Source: Pseudarthrobacter sp. NIBRBAC000502770 (GTDB lineage Bacteria > Actinomycetota > Actinomycetes > Actinomycetales > Micrococcaceae). Taken from it: DNA of 64,000 nucleotides. Made by a program: the position numbers and the translations under genes. The notes beneath the pieces are model-generated. The model was not told the origin of the DNA and did not search any database. It saw only the letters and a list, made by a program, of their open reading frames with translations. The stretch is taken from contig NZ_CP041198.1 of assembly GCF_006517815.1 (NCBI RefSeq), positions 868,001-932,000 of the forward strand. Direction: 5' to 3'. Positions 46,810-56,292 of this stretch are shown here, in pieces; the first letter of the stretch is position 1; each line of letters starts with the position of its first letter.

Positions 46810-47745
46810 GTGCTTTCTGGACTGGTGATAGTGGACAAGCCGCAGGGATGGACCAGCCATGATGTGGTTGGCCGGATGCGGCGCCTCGCAGGGACCCGGA
46901 AAGTGGGGCACGCAGGAACCCTCGATCCCATGGCCACCGGTGTCCTGGTGCTTGGCATCAACAAAGCCACCCGGCTGCTGACCTACATCGTGGGCACCTC
47001 CAAGACCTACACCGCCACCATCCGGCTGGGGCAGTCCACGGTGACCGACGACGCGGAGGGCGAGGTCACGGCCACCACCAGCGCTGCCGGCATCACGGAC
47101 CAGCAGATCGACGACGGCGTTGCGGCGCTCAAGGGCGACATCCAGCAGGTGCCCAGCAGCGTCAGCGCGATCAAGGTAAACGGCGAACGGGCGTACGCGC
47201 GCGTCCGGTCCGGCGAGGACGTCAAGCTCGCCGCGCGCCCCGTCACCATCCACCGCTTTGATGTCCACGGCATCCGCCGGGACGATGCAGCAGGGGTGGT
47301 GGACCTGGACGTGACGGTCGAATGTTCGTCCGGCACGTATATCCGCGCCCTGGCCCGGGACCTCGGAAACGGCCTTGGCGTGGGAGGCCACCTCACGGCG
47401 CTCCGCCGGACCCAGGTGGGCCCCTACTCCCTTGAGCAGGCGCGTACCCTGGAACAGCTCGCCGGTGAACTCAACGTCCTGGACATGTCCCTCGCCGCCA
47501 GGGCGCTGATGCCCAACCGCGAACTCACCGCCGAAGAAACCGCCGAAATCTCCTTCGGGCGGCGGATCGCGGCCGGTGCCGCCCCCGGCACCGCCGGCGC
47601 CGCCACGGTGGAGCACCCTGCCGCGGCCTTCGCTCCGGACGGCAGCCTGGTGGCCCTTCTTGCCGACGCGGGCAGCTACGCCAAACCGGTCCTGGTTTTC
47701 GCCCCAGGCACCGGCCCGGCCGCAACCGCGCCTGCGGAGGCATAG
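46810..47745 (+). CDS. truB: tRNA pseudouridine(55) synthase TruB
   Basis: The 311-residue enzyme makes pseudouridine 55 in tRNA. The catalytic aspartate is D39 in GHAGTLDPMATG; KTYTATIRLGQST and GTYIRALARDLG are further family motifs. The GTG gives the usual VLSGLVIVDKPQGWTSHDV start; GGGAGG is only one base before it, too close to serve as a ribosome site. The C-terminal part is longer than in E. coli. Two small membrane genes follow closely. Confidence 0.94.
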   Translation: MLSGLVIVDKPQGWTSHDVVGRMRRLAGTRKVGHAGTLDPMATGVLVLGINKATRLLTYIVGTSKTYTATIRLGQSTVTDDAEGEVTATTSAAGITDQQIDDGVAALKGDIQQVPSSVSAIKVNGERAYARVRSGEDVKLAARPVTIHRFDVHGIRRDDAAGVVDLDVTVECSSGTYIRALARDLGNGLGVGGHLTALRRTQVGPYSLEQARTLEQLAGELNVLDMSLAARALMPNRELTAEETAEISFGRRIAAGAAPGTAGAATVEHPAAAFAPDGSLVALLADAGSYAKPVLVFAPGTGPAATAPAEA

Positions 47746-47748
47746 CGG

Positions 47749-48102
47749 ATGGACGCATATTTTTGGATCATCCTGGTGGTCGGCCTGGCATCAACCCTCC
47801 TGTGCCTGGGCGCCGGAATCCTGAAGAAGGCACCCAACGACATCACCATCCTGTCCGTCGTGGCCGTCGAAGTGTCCCTGGTGGTCTACCTGGTGGGGTC
47901 CATCGTCCGCGTGATCGCCGGCGAACCGATCGCGGGGGAAGCCTGGGAGTTCTGGGGCTACATGGCCACCGCGATGCTCCTGCCGCCCGCCGCCATCTAC
48001 TGGTCCATCCTGGAGCGCACGCGGTGGAGCAACTTTGTCCTGGCCGCCGTCGGCGTCACAGCGCTGGTGATGGCTGCCCGAATGAACCAGATCTGGTACT
48101 GA
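47749..48102 (+). CDS. Hypothetical membrane protein (MnhF-like)
   Basis: The 117-residue protein has four helices; the N-terminal LASTLLCLGAGILKKAPNDITILSVVAVEVSLVVYL resembles small subunits of multi-subunit cation antiporters (MnhF-like), but no other antiporter subunit is near. It starts three bases after truB and is probably co-transcribed with it. Function unknown. Confidence 0.6.
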   Translation: MDAYFWIILVVGLASTLLCLGAGILKKAPNDITILSVVAVEVSLVVYLVGSIVRVIAGEPIAGEAWEFWGYMATAMLLPPAAIYWSILERTRWSNFVLAAVGVTALVMAARMNQIWY

Positions 48103-48121
48103 AGTGGAAGAAGCAGCAGAA

Positions 48122-48571
48122 ATGAAAGACCAGCAGGCCCAGCCGGCCACCGGAGAAACCGTCCGCAACACCCGCAACACGGGACCGGGACGCCTCCTGA
48201 TCGCGGTGTACGGTGTGTTCGCCATCTCGGCCACCGCCCGCGCCGGCTACCAGATCCTCACAAAGTTCTCCGAAGCACCCCTGGCCTACCTGCTGTCCGC
48301 CTTTGCGGCCCTGGTGTATATCCTGGCCACCGTGTCACTGGCCAAGGCCGGAACCACATGGTTCAAGGTTTCGGTTGCGGCGGTGCTGGTTGAACTTGCC
48401 GGCGTCCTGGTGGTGGGCACCCTGAGCATCCTGGACTCCGTGCAGTTCCCGCATGAAACCGTCTGGTCGCTGTTCGGACGCGGCTACGGCTTCATCCCCC
48501 TGCTGCTGCCCATCCTTGGGTTGGTGTGGCTGTACCGGCGCCGGCCATCGCGCGCCAAAGCTGCGCAGTGA
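48122..48571 (+). CDS. Hypothetical membrane protein
   Basis: The 149-residue protein has a short hydrophilic N-terminus and four helices (LLIAVYGVFAISATARAGYQI, YLLSAFAALVYILATVSLA, VSVAAVLVELAGVLVVGTLSI, GFIPLLLPILGLVWLY). ATG 48122 is preferred because GGAAG lies 11 bases upstream; a GTG at 48104 adds six residues. It follows the 117-residue membrane gene by 19 bases. No family is recognised with confidence. Confidence 0.65.
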   Translation: MKDQQAQPATGETVRNTRNTGPGRLLIAVYGVFAISATARAGYQILTKFSEAPLAYLLSAFAALVYILATVSLAKAGTTWFKVSVAAVLVELAGVLVVGTLSILDSVQFPHETVWSLFGRGYGFIPLLLPILGLVWLYRRRPSRAKAAQ

Positions 48572-48650
48572 ATCCGGGTAACCTTGAAGAGTTCCGCGGC
48601 CGGAAGGGTCCGGGAACGTTGAAGCTTTCAGGCAGCTTAAGGCGAGGGTG

Positions 48651-49634
48651 ATGGTTTACATCTGGAACGATCCGTCCGATGTCCCGGCGGACTTCGGCCC
48701 ATCCGTTGTCACTTTCGGCAACTTCGACGGCGTTCACCGCGGCCACCAGCAGGTGCTGTCCCAGCTGATCCGGTCGGCCCGCCTGTCCCATGCCAAGGCA
48801 GTGGCCGTGACGTTCGACCCCCACCCGGCAGTAATCCACCGCCCGGAGGCCGCGCCGGAACTGATCATGGGGCTGGATGACAAGCTGGACGCGCTGGGTG
48901 AGCTGGGCCTGGACGCCATCCTGGTGGTCAAGTACTCGCTGGACCTCGCCAGCCTCACGGCCGAAGAGTTCGTGGAGCAGTACCTGGTGGACTGCCTGCA
49001 CGCCAGCCACGTGGTCATCGGCCACGATGCCAGGTTCGGCCGCGGCAACTCCGGTGACCTGGACACCATGAAGGCGCTGGGCGAAAAGTTCGGCTTCGAT
49101 GTCCAGGTGATCAGCGAATTCGGGGCCGAAGGCTACCCCCTGCATGACGACGGCGGCACGGACCGCCGCTGTTCCTCCACCTGGGTGCGGGAAGCACTGC
49201 AGGCCGGAGACGTCACCACCGCCGCCTCGGTCCTGGGCCGGCCGCACCGGATGCGCGGCGAGGTGGTCCACGGCGCCGCCCGCGGCAGGGCGCTGGGGTT
49301 CCCCACGGCCAACCTCGCTTCCAATGCCACGGGGCTGATTCCCGCCGACGGCATCTACGCCGGCTGGCTGGTGGACCAGGCCGGCAAGCGCTGGCCGGCA
49401 GCCATCTCCGTAGGCTCCAACCCCACCTTCGACGGCGTCAGCCGCCAGGTAGAGGCCCACGTGATTGACCGGCCCAAGGAGGCCGTTGAGGACTTCGATC
49501 TGTACGGCCAGACAGTGATCGTCGAATTCGTGGAACGGCTTCGGGGCATGGTGGCCTACCGTGGCCCTGAGGCCCTGGTGGAACAGATGCGCCTGGACGT
49601 GGCGCAGGCCCACCAGCTCCTGGCCGGCCACTGA
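48651..49634 (+). CDS. ribF: Bifunctional riboflavin kinase/FAD synthetase
   Basis: The 327-residue protein has the N-terminal FAD synthetase domain (VTFGNFDGVHRGHQQVLSQLI; HASHVVIGHDARFGRGNSGD) and the C-terminal riboflavin kinase domain (GRALGFPTANLA; WPAAISVGSNPTFDG). It makes FMN then FAD. The ATG at 48651 (GGCGAGG upstream) is preferred over the GTG one codon earlier. Confidence 0.96.
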   Translation: MVYIWNDPSDVPADFGPSVVTFGNFDGVHRGHQQVLSQLIRSARLSHAKAVAVTFDPHPAVIHRPEAAPELIMGLDDKLDALGELGLDAILVVKYSLDLASLTAEEFVEQYLVDCLHASHVVIGHDARFGRGNSGDLDTMKALGEKFGFDVQVISEFGAEGYPLHDDGGTDRRCSSTWVREALQAGDVTTAASVLGRPHRMRGEVVHGAARGRALGFPTANLASNATGLIPADGIYAGWLVDQAGKRWPAAISVGSNPTFDGVSRQVEAHVIDRPKEAVEDFDLYGQTVIVEFVERLRGMVAYRGPEALVEQMRLDVAQAHQLLAGH

Positions 49635-49670
49635 CAAGACTACCCGGTGGCAGCAAGCGAAAGGCAGGAC

Positions 49671-50525
49671 GTGTCCGTCGAGAAGAACACCCGCACGCTG
49701 GATGAGGGGATCGTCCGCGACTTCAGCTCCCGGATGAGCTACGCCTCCTACCTGCAGCTTCCCACCCTGCTCAGCGCGCAGCAGCCGGTCAGCAAGCCTG
49801 AGCACCACGATGAGTTGCTGTTCATCATCCAGCACCAAACCACTGAACTGTGGCTGAAGCTGGTCCTGCATGAACTCCGCAGCGCAGCCGCCTGGCTCCG
49901 GGAGGACGACCTCGGTTCGGCGCTCAAGGGCATCGCCCGGGTCAAGCACATCCAGAAGACCCTCACCGAACAGTGGTCCGTGCTGGCCACCCTTACGCCC
50001 ACCGAGTACTCGCAGTTCCGCGGCTTCCTGGGCAACTCATCAGGTTTCCAGTCCGCGCAGTACCGGGCCGTCGAATTCGTCCTGGGGAACAAGAACCACA
50101 GGATGCTGCCGGTTTTCGAATCCGATCCTGAGGCGCACGGCATGCTGGCGGAACTGCTGGCCGCCCCCAGCATTTACGACGAGTTCCTGGCCTACCTCTC
50201 CCGGCAGGGGTTCGATGTCCCGCCGGCAGTCCTGGACCGGGACGTGACCCTGGCCCACGAGTTCGTCCCGGAGCTGGTACCGCTCTTCAAGCACATTTAC
50301 GAAAATGCGGCGGACAACTGGGCGGCCTACGAGGCCTGCGAGGAACTGGTGGACCTGGAGGACAATTTCCAGCTCTGGCGGTTCCGGCACCTGCGCACAG
50401 TCCAGCGGACCATCGGCATGAAGACCGGCACCGGCGGATCCAGCGGTGTGACCTTCCTGCAGAAGGCCCTGGAACTGACGTTCTTCCCGGAACTATTCGC
50501 CGTCAGGACGGAGATCGGACAATGA
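49671..50525 (+). CDS. kynA: Tryptophan 2,3-dioxygenase
   Basis: This heme enzyme opens the indole ring of L-tryptophan to N-formylkynurenine. The 284-residue protein has MSYASYLQLPTLLSAQQP and ELLFIIQHQTTELWLKLVLHEL, then FRGFLGNSSGFQSAQYR, all typical of bacterial TDO. GTG 49671 is chosen because AAAGG lies 6 bases upstream; a GTG at 49647 adds eight residues. It overlaps kynU by four bases. No formamidase gene is next to the pair. Confidence 0.94.
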   Translation: MSVEKNTRTLDEGIVRDFSSRMSYASYLQLPTLLSAQQPVSKPEHHDELLFIIQHQTTELWLKLVLHELRSAAAWLREDDLGSALKGIARVKHIQKTLTEQWSVLATLTPTEYSQFRGFLGNSSGFQSAQYRAVEFVLGNKNHRMLPVFESDPEAHGMLAELLAAPSIYDEFLAYLSRQGFDVPPAVLDRDVTLAHEFVPELVPLFKHIYENAADNWAAYEACEELVDLEDNFQLWRFRHLRTVQRTIGMKTGTGGSSGVTFLQKALELTFFPELFAVRTEIGQ

Positions 50526-51781
50526 GCATCCACCAGGAAAACCACCTCGACGTGTCTGCTGAAGCGCTCCGGGGGCGCGCTGAAGAGCTGGACCGCCGGG
50601 ACGCCCTGGCGCACTACCGGGACCTTTTCATTGGTACCGACACCCCGCTGTCCTACCTGGACGGCAACTCCCTGGGCCGGCCCCTGAAGCGTACTGCCGA
50701 CGACGTCGCCGCCTTCATCCGGGATGAGTGGGGCGGACGCCTCATCCGGGGCTGGGACGAACAGTGGCTCAGCATGCCGCAGGCCATCGGGGACCAGCTC
50801 GGACGTGCCGTCCTCGGGGCAGCGCCGGGGCAGACCATCATTGCCGACTCCACCACGGTGGTGCTGTACAAGCTGATCAGGGCTGCCCTGGCCGCCGTAC
50901 AGGATCCAGACCGCAACGAGCTGGTGCTGGATACGGAAAACTTCCCCACGGACCGCTACCTGGTGGAGGGCATCGCCCTTGAGGAAGGCCTCACCCTGCG
51001 CTGGATCGAGCCCGACCCGGCCGCCGGGGTGACCCTTGACCAGGTGCGCCAGGCCACCGGGCCGCGCACCGCCGTCGTCCTCCTCAGCCAGATCGCCTAC
51101 CGGTCGGGCCACCTGGCGGACCTGCCGGGCATCACCGCGGCAGTGCACGACGCCGGCGCCTTGGTGGTGTGGGACCTGTGCCATTCCGCGGGGTCGGTGG
51201 AGATCGACCTGGACCGTGCCGACGTCGACTTCGCTGCGGGCTGCACCTATAAGTACCTCAACGGGGGCCCCGGCTCCCCGGCGTTCGCCTACGTCAACGC
51301 CCGCCACCTGCCCTCGCTGAACCAGCCCATCTGGGGCTGGATGGGACGCAAGGACGCCTTCGAAATGGCGTCCGGTTATGAACCGGCCCAAGGGATCCGC
51401 GGGTTCCTCAGCGGCACTCCCGCCATCTTCGGCATGATCGCCATGCAGGCCACGCTCGAGCTCATCGAAGAAGCCGGCATGGCGGCCGTCCGTTCGAAGT
51501 CCGAAGACCTCACCGCCTTCGCCGTCGAGGTCTTCGACGCGTGGCTGGCACCGCTGGGGGCCGGGCTTGCGTCGCCGAGGAACCCGGAGGAGCGGGGCGG
51601 GCACATCACGGTGGACCATCCCAACTTCACCAAGGCCACGGTCGAGGCCCTGTGGGACGGCGACGTCATCCCGGACTTCCGCTCGCCGCACGGCATCAGG
51701 GTGGGTTTGTCGCCGCTGAGCACCAGCTTCGCCGAGGTGCTGCACGGCATGGCGGCGATCCGGGACAGGCTGCAGGGCTGA
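50522..51781 (+). CDS. kynU: Kynureninase
   Basis: The 419-residue PLP enzyme cleaves kynurenine to anthranilate and alanine. Family motifs include YLDGNSLGRPLKRTADDV, WDLCHSAGSVEIDL and the PLP lysine in GCTYKYLNGGPGSPAF (K244). It overlaps kynA, giving a tryptophan-to-anthranilate pair. Its stop is followed by the rpsO promoter region. Confidence 0.94.
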   Translation: MSIHQENHLDVSAEALRGRAEELDRRDALAHYRDLFIGTDTPLSYLDGNSLGRPLKRTADDVAAFIRDEWGGRLIRGWDEQWLSMPQAIGDQLGRAVLGAAPGQTIIADSTTVVLYKLIRAALAAVQDPDRNELVLDTENFPTDRYLVEGIALEEGLTLRWIEPDPAAGVTLDQVRQATGPRTAVVLLSQIAYRSGHLADLPGITAAVHDAGALVVWDLCHSAGSVEIDLDRADVDFAAGCTYKYLNGGPGSPAFAYVNARHLPSLNQPIWGWMGRKDAFEMASGYEPAQGIRGFLSGTPAIFGMIAMQATLELIEEAGMAAVRSKSEDLTAFAVEVFDAWLAPLGAGLASPRNPEERGGHITVDHPNFTKATVEALWDGDVIPDFRSPHGIRVGLSPLSTSFAEVLHGMAAIRDRLQG

Positions 51782-51808
51782 GCGCCCTGCGAACCTGGCG
51801 GGCGTGTT

Positions 51809-51838
51809 TCGACAAGGTTAGGCCGCGCCCGGTAAACT
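51809..51838 (+). promoter_or_regulatory. Candidate rpsO promoter
   Basis: TCGACA (51809-51814) and TAAACT (51833-51838) are separated by 18 bases, close to the TTGACA/TATAAT consensus. The leader to the rpsO start would be about 135 bases and contains a TCCGGTTATCCGGA hairpin. Confidence 0.5.
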
Positions 51839-51980
51839 GGACGATGGATCCGGCTGCAGTCCGTGGCGGCTGGTTCCTGTTGTAGTCGGCCTTCTCCGGT
51901 TATCCGGATCAGGACCAACACGGCAGACCCGGCAGTGAGTTACTGACCTGGGCCCGCACGGCACATCCCAAGGAGATATT

Positions 51981-52250
51981 GTGGCACTTGACGCCGCTGT
52001 AAAGCAGTCCATCATCAAGGAATACGCAACTGGCGAAGGTGACACCGGTTCACCCGAGGTCCAGGTTGCCGTCCTGACCCAGCGGATCAAGGATCTGACT
52101 GAGCACATGAAGGAGCACAAGCACGACTACCACACCCAGCGCGGTCTGCTGGCCATGGTTGGTCGCCGCAAGCGCATGCTGAGCTACCTCAAGAAGACTG
52201 ACATCGCCCGCTACCGTTCGCTCATCGAGCGTCTCGGCCTGCGCCGCTAG
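51981..52250 (+). CDS. rpsO: 30S ribosomal protein S15
   Basis: The 89-residue protein is full length: [45 protein letters not shown] and the C-terminal [19 protein letters not shown] precedes the GTG start by 6 bases. It is followed by a hairpin and then pnp, as in most bacteria. Confidence 0.97.
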   Translation: MALDAAVKQSIIKEYATGEGDTGSPEVQVAVLTQRIKDLTEHMKEHKHDYHTQRGLLAMVGRRKRMLSYLKKTDIARYRSLIERLGLRR

Positions 52251-52261
52251 TCACACTTTGG

Positions 52262-52291
52262 GGCGGCCCTTTCCCTCCGGAACGGGCCGCC
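52262..52291 (+). terminator. Hairpin terminator after rpsO
   Basis: GGCGGCCC (52262-52269) pairs with GGGCCGCC (52284-52291), followed by TTCTTC. It begins 12 bases after the rpsO stop. Confidence 0.65.
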
Positions 52292-52490
52292 TTCTTCAAA
52301 TAAAAACTAAACAGGAGGATCAACCGCATCACGCATTCGCGGTCCTCGGTAGTGATCCCCGGGAACGGCTTCGTTGACTGAAGCCGGCGGCCCGTGGGTC
52401 TCGATCGATGACCGGGTGCAGGGCCAGTAGACAGATGCTGGCTGGGTTGATGCGGCTGGACTTCCGTAAAAAGAAACGGAGGTGACTCTC
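52292..52490 (+). other. pnp leader region
   Basis: This 199-base stretch between the rpsO terminator and pnp has no convincing gene. It ends in AACGGAGGTGACTCTC, where GGAGGTGA is a full complement to the 16S rRNA 3' end. In E. coli the pnp leader is a target of autoregulation; whether a stem for RNase cleavage exists here was not resolved by eye. Confidence 0.5.
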
Positions 52491-54749
52491 TTGGAGGGTC
52501 CCGAAATCCAGTTCTCGGAAGCAGTCATTGACAATGGCCGTTTCGGCAAGCGCGTAATCCGCTTCGAAACCGGCCGCCTCGCCAAGCAGGCCGCCGGCGC
52601 AGCCATGGTGTACATCGACGATGACACCGCACTGCTGTCCGCAACCACCGCCGGCAAGCACCCGCGTGAAGGCTTCGACTTCTTCCCGCTGACGGTCGAC
52701 GTCGAAGAGCGCATGTACGCTGCCGGCCGCATCCCGGGCTCGTTCTTCCGCCGCGAAGGCCGCCCGTCCACCGAAGCCATCCTGGCCTGCCGCCTGATGG
52801 ACCGCCCGCTGCGCCCCGCCTTCATCAAGGGCCTGCGCAACGAGGTCCAGATCGTGGTCACCGTCCTGGCCATCAACCCCGATGAGCTGTACGACGTCGT
52901 TGCCATCAACGCTTCCTCGATGTCCACCCAGCTGTCCGGCCTCCCGTTCTCCGGCCCCATCGGCGGCGTCCGCGTTGCCCTGGTCAACGACGAAAACGGA
53001 TCGCAGTGGGTTGCCTTCCCCAAGCACTCCCAGCTGGAAAACTCCGTGTTCAACATGGTGGTTGCCGGCCGCGTTGCCGGTGACGACGTCGCCATCATGA
53101 TGGTCGAAGCCGAAGCAACCGACAACTCCTGGAACCTCATCAAGGAACAGGGCGCCACCGCCCCCACCGAAGAGGTTGTGGCCGAGGGCCTCGAAGCTGC
53201 CAAGCCGTTCATCAAGGCACTCTGCGACGCCCAGGCCGACCTCGCCGCACGCGCTGCCAAGCCCACGGTCGAGTTCCCGGTCTTCCTGGACTACGAGGAC
53301 GACGCTTACGCCGCCGTCGAATCCGCTGCTGCCGACAAGCTCGCCGCCGTCTTCCAGATCGCCGACAAGCAGGAACGCGACAACGCCTCCGACGCACTCA
53401 AGGACGAGGTCCTCGCCAACCTCGCCGGCCAGTTCGAAGGCCGCGAGAAGGAACTGTCCGCAGCATTCCGCTCGGTCACCAAGCACGTTGTGCGCCAGCG
53501 CATCCTCAAGGACCAGGTCCGCATCGACGGCCGTGGCCTGACGGACATCCGCCAGCTGACCGCCGAGGTCGAGGTCCTGCCCCGCGTCCACGGCTCCGCC
53601 ATCTTCGAACGCGGCGAGACCCAGATCATGGGTGTCACCACGCTGAACATGCTCAAGATGGAGCAGCAGATCGACTCGCTGTCTCCCGTGACGCGCAAGC
53701 GCTACATGCACAACTACAACTTCCCGCCGTACTCCACCGGTGAAACCGGCCGCGTGGGCTCGCCCAAGCGCCGCGAAATCGGCCACGGTGCCCTGGCCGA
53801 ACGTGCACTCGTGCCCGTCCTGCCGTCCCGCGAGGAATTCCCCTACGCCATCCGCCAGGTATCCGAAGCCCTCGGTTCCAACGGTTCGACGTCGATGGGT
53901 TCCGTCTGCGCCTCCACCCTGTCCCTGCTGAACGCCGGTGTGCCCCTGAAGGCCGCCGTCGCCGGTATCGCCATGGGCCTGGTCTCCGACCAGGTGGACG
54001 GCCAGACCCGCTACGCAGCGCTGACCGACATCCTGGGCGCCGAAGACGCCTTCGGTGACATGGACTTCAAGGTTGCCGGCACCGCCGAGTTCGTCACGGC
54101 CATCCAGCTGGACACCAAGCTCGACGGCATCCCCGCTTCGGTGCTCGCGGCAGCCCTGAAGCAGGCCCGCGAAGCCCGCCTGCACATCCTCGAGGTCATC
54201 AACTCGGCCATCGACACCCCGGACGAGCTCTCCGAGTTCGCACCGCGCGTCATCGCCGTCAAGATCCCCGTGGACAAGATCGGCGAGGTCATCGGCCCCA
54301 AGGGCAAGATGATCAACCAGATCCAGGAAGACACGGGCGCCGACATCTCCATCGAGGACGACGGCACGGTCTACATTGGCGCCACGAACGGTCCGTCTGC
54401 CGACGCAGCACGCTCCGCCATCAACGCCATCGCCAACCCGCAGGTTCCGGAAATCGGCGAGCGCTACCTGGGTACGGTCGTCAAGACCACCACCTTCGGT
54501 GCCTTCGTGTCGCTGACCCCGGGCAAGGACGGCCTCCTGCACATCTCCGAGCTGCGCAAGATCGCCGGCGGCAAGCGGGTGGACAACGTTGATGACGTTG
54601 TTTCCGTGGGCCAGAAGATCCAGGTGGAAATCACCAAGATCGATGACCGCGGAAAGCTGTCCCTGTCTCCGGTCGTGGCTGAAGAGGAAGGCGCCGACGA
54701 GACCGAGCGCGTTCACGCCACGGAGCCTGCTGAAGGCGCTGAGGTCTAA
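52491..54749 (+). CDS. pnp: Polyribonucleotide nucleotidyltransferase (PNPase)
   Basis: The 752-residue exoribonuclease degrades RNA 3' to 5' with phosphate. It has two RNase PH-like domains, a KH domain ([20 protein letters not shown]) and a C-terminal S1 domain ([24 protein letters not shown]). The TTG at 52491 is chosen as start because the strong ribosome site GGAGGTGA ends five bases upstream; the GTG inside that site (52482) would leave no spacing. A GC-rich hairpin follows. Confidence 0.97.
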   Translation: MEGPEIQFSEAVIDNGRFGKRVIRFETGRLAKQAAGAAMVYIDDDTALLSATTAGKHPREGFDFFPLTVDVEERMYAAGRIPGSFFRREGRPSTEAILACRLMDRPLRPAFIKGLRNEVQIVVTVLAINPDELYDVVAINASSMSTQLSGLPFSGPIGGVRVALVNDENGSQWVAFPKHSQLENSVFNMVVAGRVAGDDVAIMMVEAEATDNSWNLIKEQGATAPTEEVVAEGLEAAKPFIKALCDAQADLAARAAKPTVEFPVFLDYEDDAYAAVESAAADKLAAVFQIADKQERDNASDALKDEVLANLAGQFEGREKELSAAFRSVTKHVVRQRILKDQVRIDGRGLTDIRQLTAEVEVLPRVHGSAIFERGETQIMGVTTLNMLKMEQQIDSLSPVTRKRYMHNYNFPPYSTGETGRVGSPKRREIGHGALAERALVPVLPSREEFPYAIRQVSEALGSNGSTSMGSVCASTLSLLNAGVPLKAAVAGIAMGLVSDQVDGQTRYAALTDILGAEDAFGDMDFKVAGTAEFVTAIQLDTKLDGIPASVLAAALKQAREARLHILEVINSAIDTPDELSEFAPRVIAVKIPVDKIGEVIGPKGKMINQIQEDTGADISIEDDGTVYIGATNGPSADAARSAINAIANPQVPEIGERYLGTVVKTTTFGAFVSLTPGKDGLLHISELRKIAGGKRVDNVDDVVSVGQKIQVEITKIDDRGKLSLSPVVAEEEGADETERVHATEPAEGAEV

Positions 54750-54780
54750 CAGCAGGGGCTTCCCGGCATAAGCATGAATC

Positions 54781-54813
54781 GGCGGGACCGGTGGATGATC
54801 CACCGGTCCCGCC
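54781..54813 (+). terminator. 16-bp-stem hairpin after pnp
   Basis: GGCGGGACCGGTGGAT (54781-54796) has its perfect complement at 54798-54813. No T-run follows. TACGAT (54819-54824) just after it is a possible -10 box for the peptidase gene. Confidence 0.65.
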
Positions 54814-54861
54814 GCTGTTACGATGGCAGCCAGATCCGGCTGCCCGTCCTGAAAGGCATCA

Positions 54862-56204
54862 ATGACTGTTGTACCCCTGCCGCTTGAGCAGAACCACGCC
54901 GGCGACACCCTGGTCCACGGCTCCGACGGCGGGTCCGAGGTCCGGCGTTCAGTGCTGCCAGGGGGAGTGCGGGTACTGACCGAGGCGATGCCGGGCCAGC
55001 GGTCAGCCACGATCGGGTTCTGGGTGGGCGTCGGATCCCGTGACGAGGCTCCCGGCCAGCACGGGTCCACCCACTTCCTTGAGCACCTGCTGTTCAAGGG
55101 GACCAGGCGCCGCACGGCCCTGGAGATTGCCTCCGCCTTTGACGAGGTGGGCGGCGAATCGAACGCGGCCACTGCCAAGGAAAGCACCTGCTACTTTGCC
55201 CGGGTGCTGGACTCGGACCTTCCCATGGCCATCGACGTCATCGCGGACATGATCACCGGCGCCGTGCTGGACCCTGACGAGATGGAGCAGGAACGGGACG
55301 TCATCCTCGAGGAAATCGCCATGGACAGCGATGACCCCACCGACGTCGCCCACGAGCACTTCGTCGCCGCGGTCCTGGGCAGCCACCCGCTGGGCCGCCC
55401 CATCGGCGGCACTCCCGCCGCCATCAAGGCCGTGGCCCGGGACTCCGTGTGGGAGCACTACCGCAGGTACTACAAACCGGAGGAGCTGGTCATCACCGCC
55501 GCGGGCGGGCTGGACCACGACGTCGTCTGCGGACTCGTGGTGGATGCCCTCCAGACCGCGGGCTGGTCGCTTGGGCCCGACGCCGCACCGGTGCAGCGGC
55601 GCTCCACCGAACGCGCCCTCATCACCGGGACCGCAGGCCTGCACGTGGTCAAGCGCGCTGTGGAGCAGGCGAATATCATCATGGGCTGCCCCACCATCGT
55701 TGCCACCGATGAACGCCGCTACGTCATGAGTGTGCTGAATGCGGTCCTGGGGGCGGCATGTCCTCCAGGCTGTTCCAGGAAGTCCGCGAGAAGCGCGGCC
55801 TGGTGTACTCCACCTACTCCTTTGCCTCGTCCTACGCCGACGCCGGCTACTTTGGGATGTACGCGGGCTGCACGCCGTCCAAGGTCAGGCAGGTGCTGGA
55901 CCTGCTGGCTGTGGAGCTGGACAAGCTCGCCGAACACGGCATCTCCGACGACGAGCTCCGCAAGGCCGTGGGACAGCTCGGCGGCGGCATCGTCCTGGCC
56001 CTGGAGGACACCGGCTCACGGATGTCCCGCCTGGGCAGGGCCGAACTGGTCTCCGGCGAATACCAGGACATCGACGAAACCCTGCGGCTCATCAAGGCGG
56101 TCACCGCAGAACAAGTCCAGGAATTGGCCGCCGAACTCGCCGCAGCCCCGCGGACCGTCACCGTGGTTGGCCCGTTCGAGGAGACGGAGACGTTCGGGTT
56201 GTAG
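54862..56204 (+). pseudogene. M16 zinc peptidase (PepR-type) with a -1 frameshift
   Basis: The first 296 or so codons match an M16 peptidase: HFLEH zinc motif in STHFLEHLLFKGT, and EEIAMDSDDPTDVAHEHF. After VLNAVLG the frame is lost. The continuing sequence (MSSRLFQEVREKRGLVYSTYSFASSYADAGYF ... PFEETETFGL) is intact in another frame. The expected VLGGGMSSRLF is restored by one extra G in the run of five Gs at 55749-55753. With that base the protein would be about 447 residues, normal for the family. It follows pnp, as PepR does in mycobacteria. It is either a sequencing error or a recent inactivation. Confidence 0.88.
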
Positions 56205-56292
56205 CAACCTGGCGCCGCGGAGACGCTGGCGGCCCGGCCCTCCAGAGTCCATCCTAAGTTGGGGAGCGATCTTCGTTTGGGAAGGCGGAACG

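Noticed and set aside
48572-48650. FMN riboswitch before ribF
   Set aside because: The spacer is only about 80 bases and lacks the conserved RFN element.
56205-56292. Apparent fusion of the M16 peptidase with the DUF1579-like protein
   Set aside because: The long open frame from 54862 to 56799 exists only because of the missing G; the peptidase's natural end is at 56204 in another frame, and the second gene has its own GTG and ribosome site.
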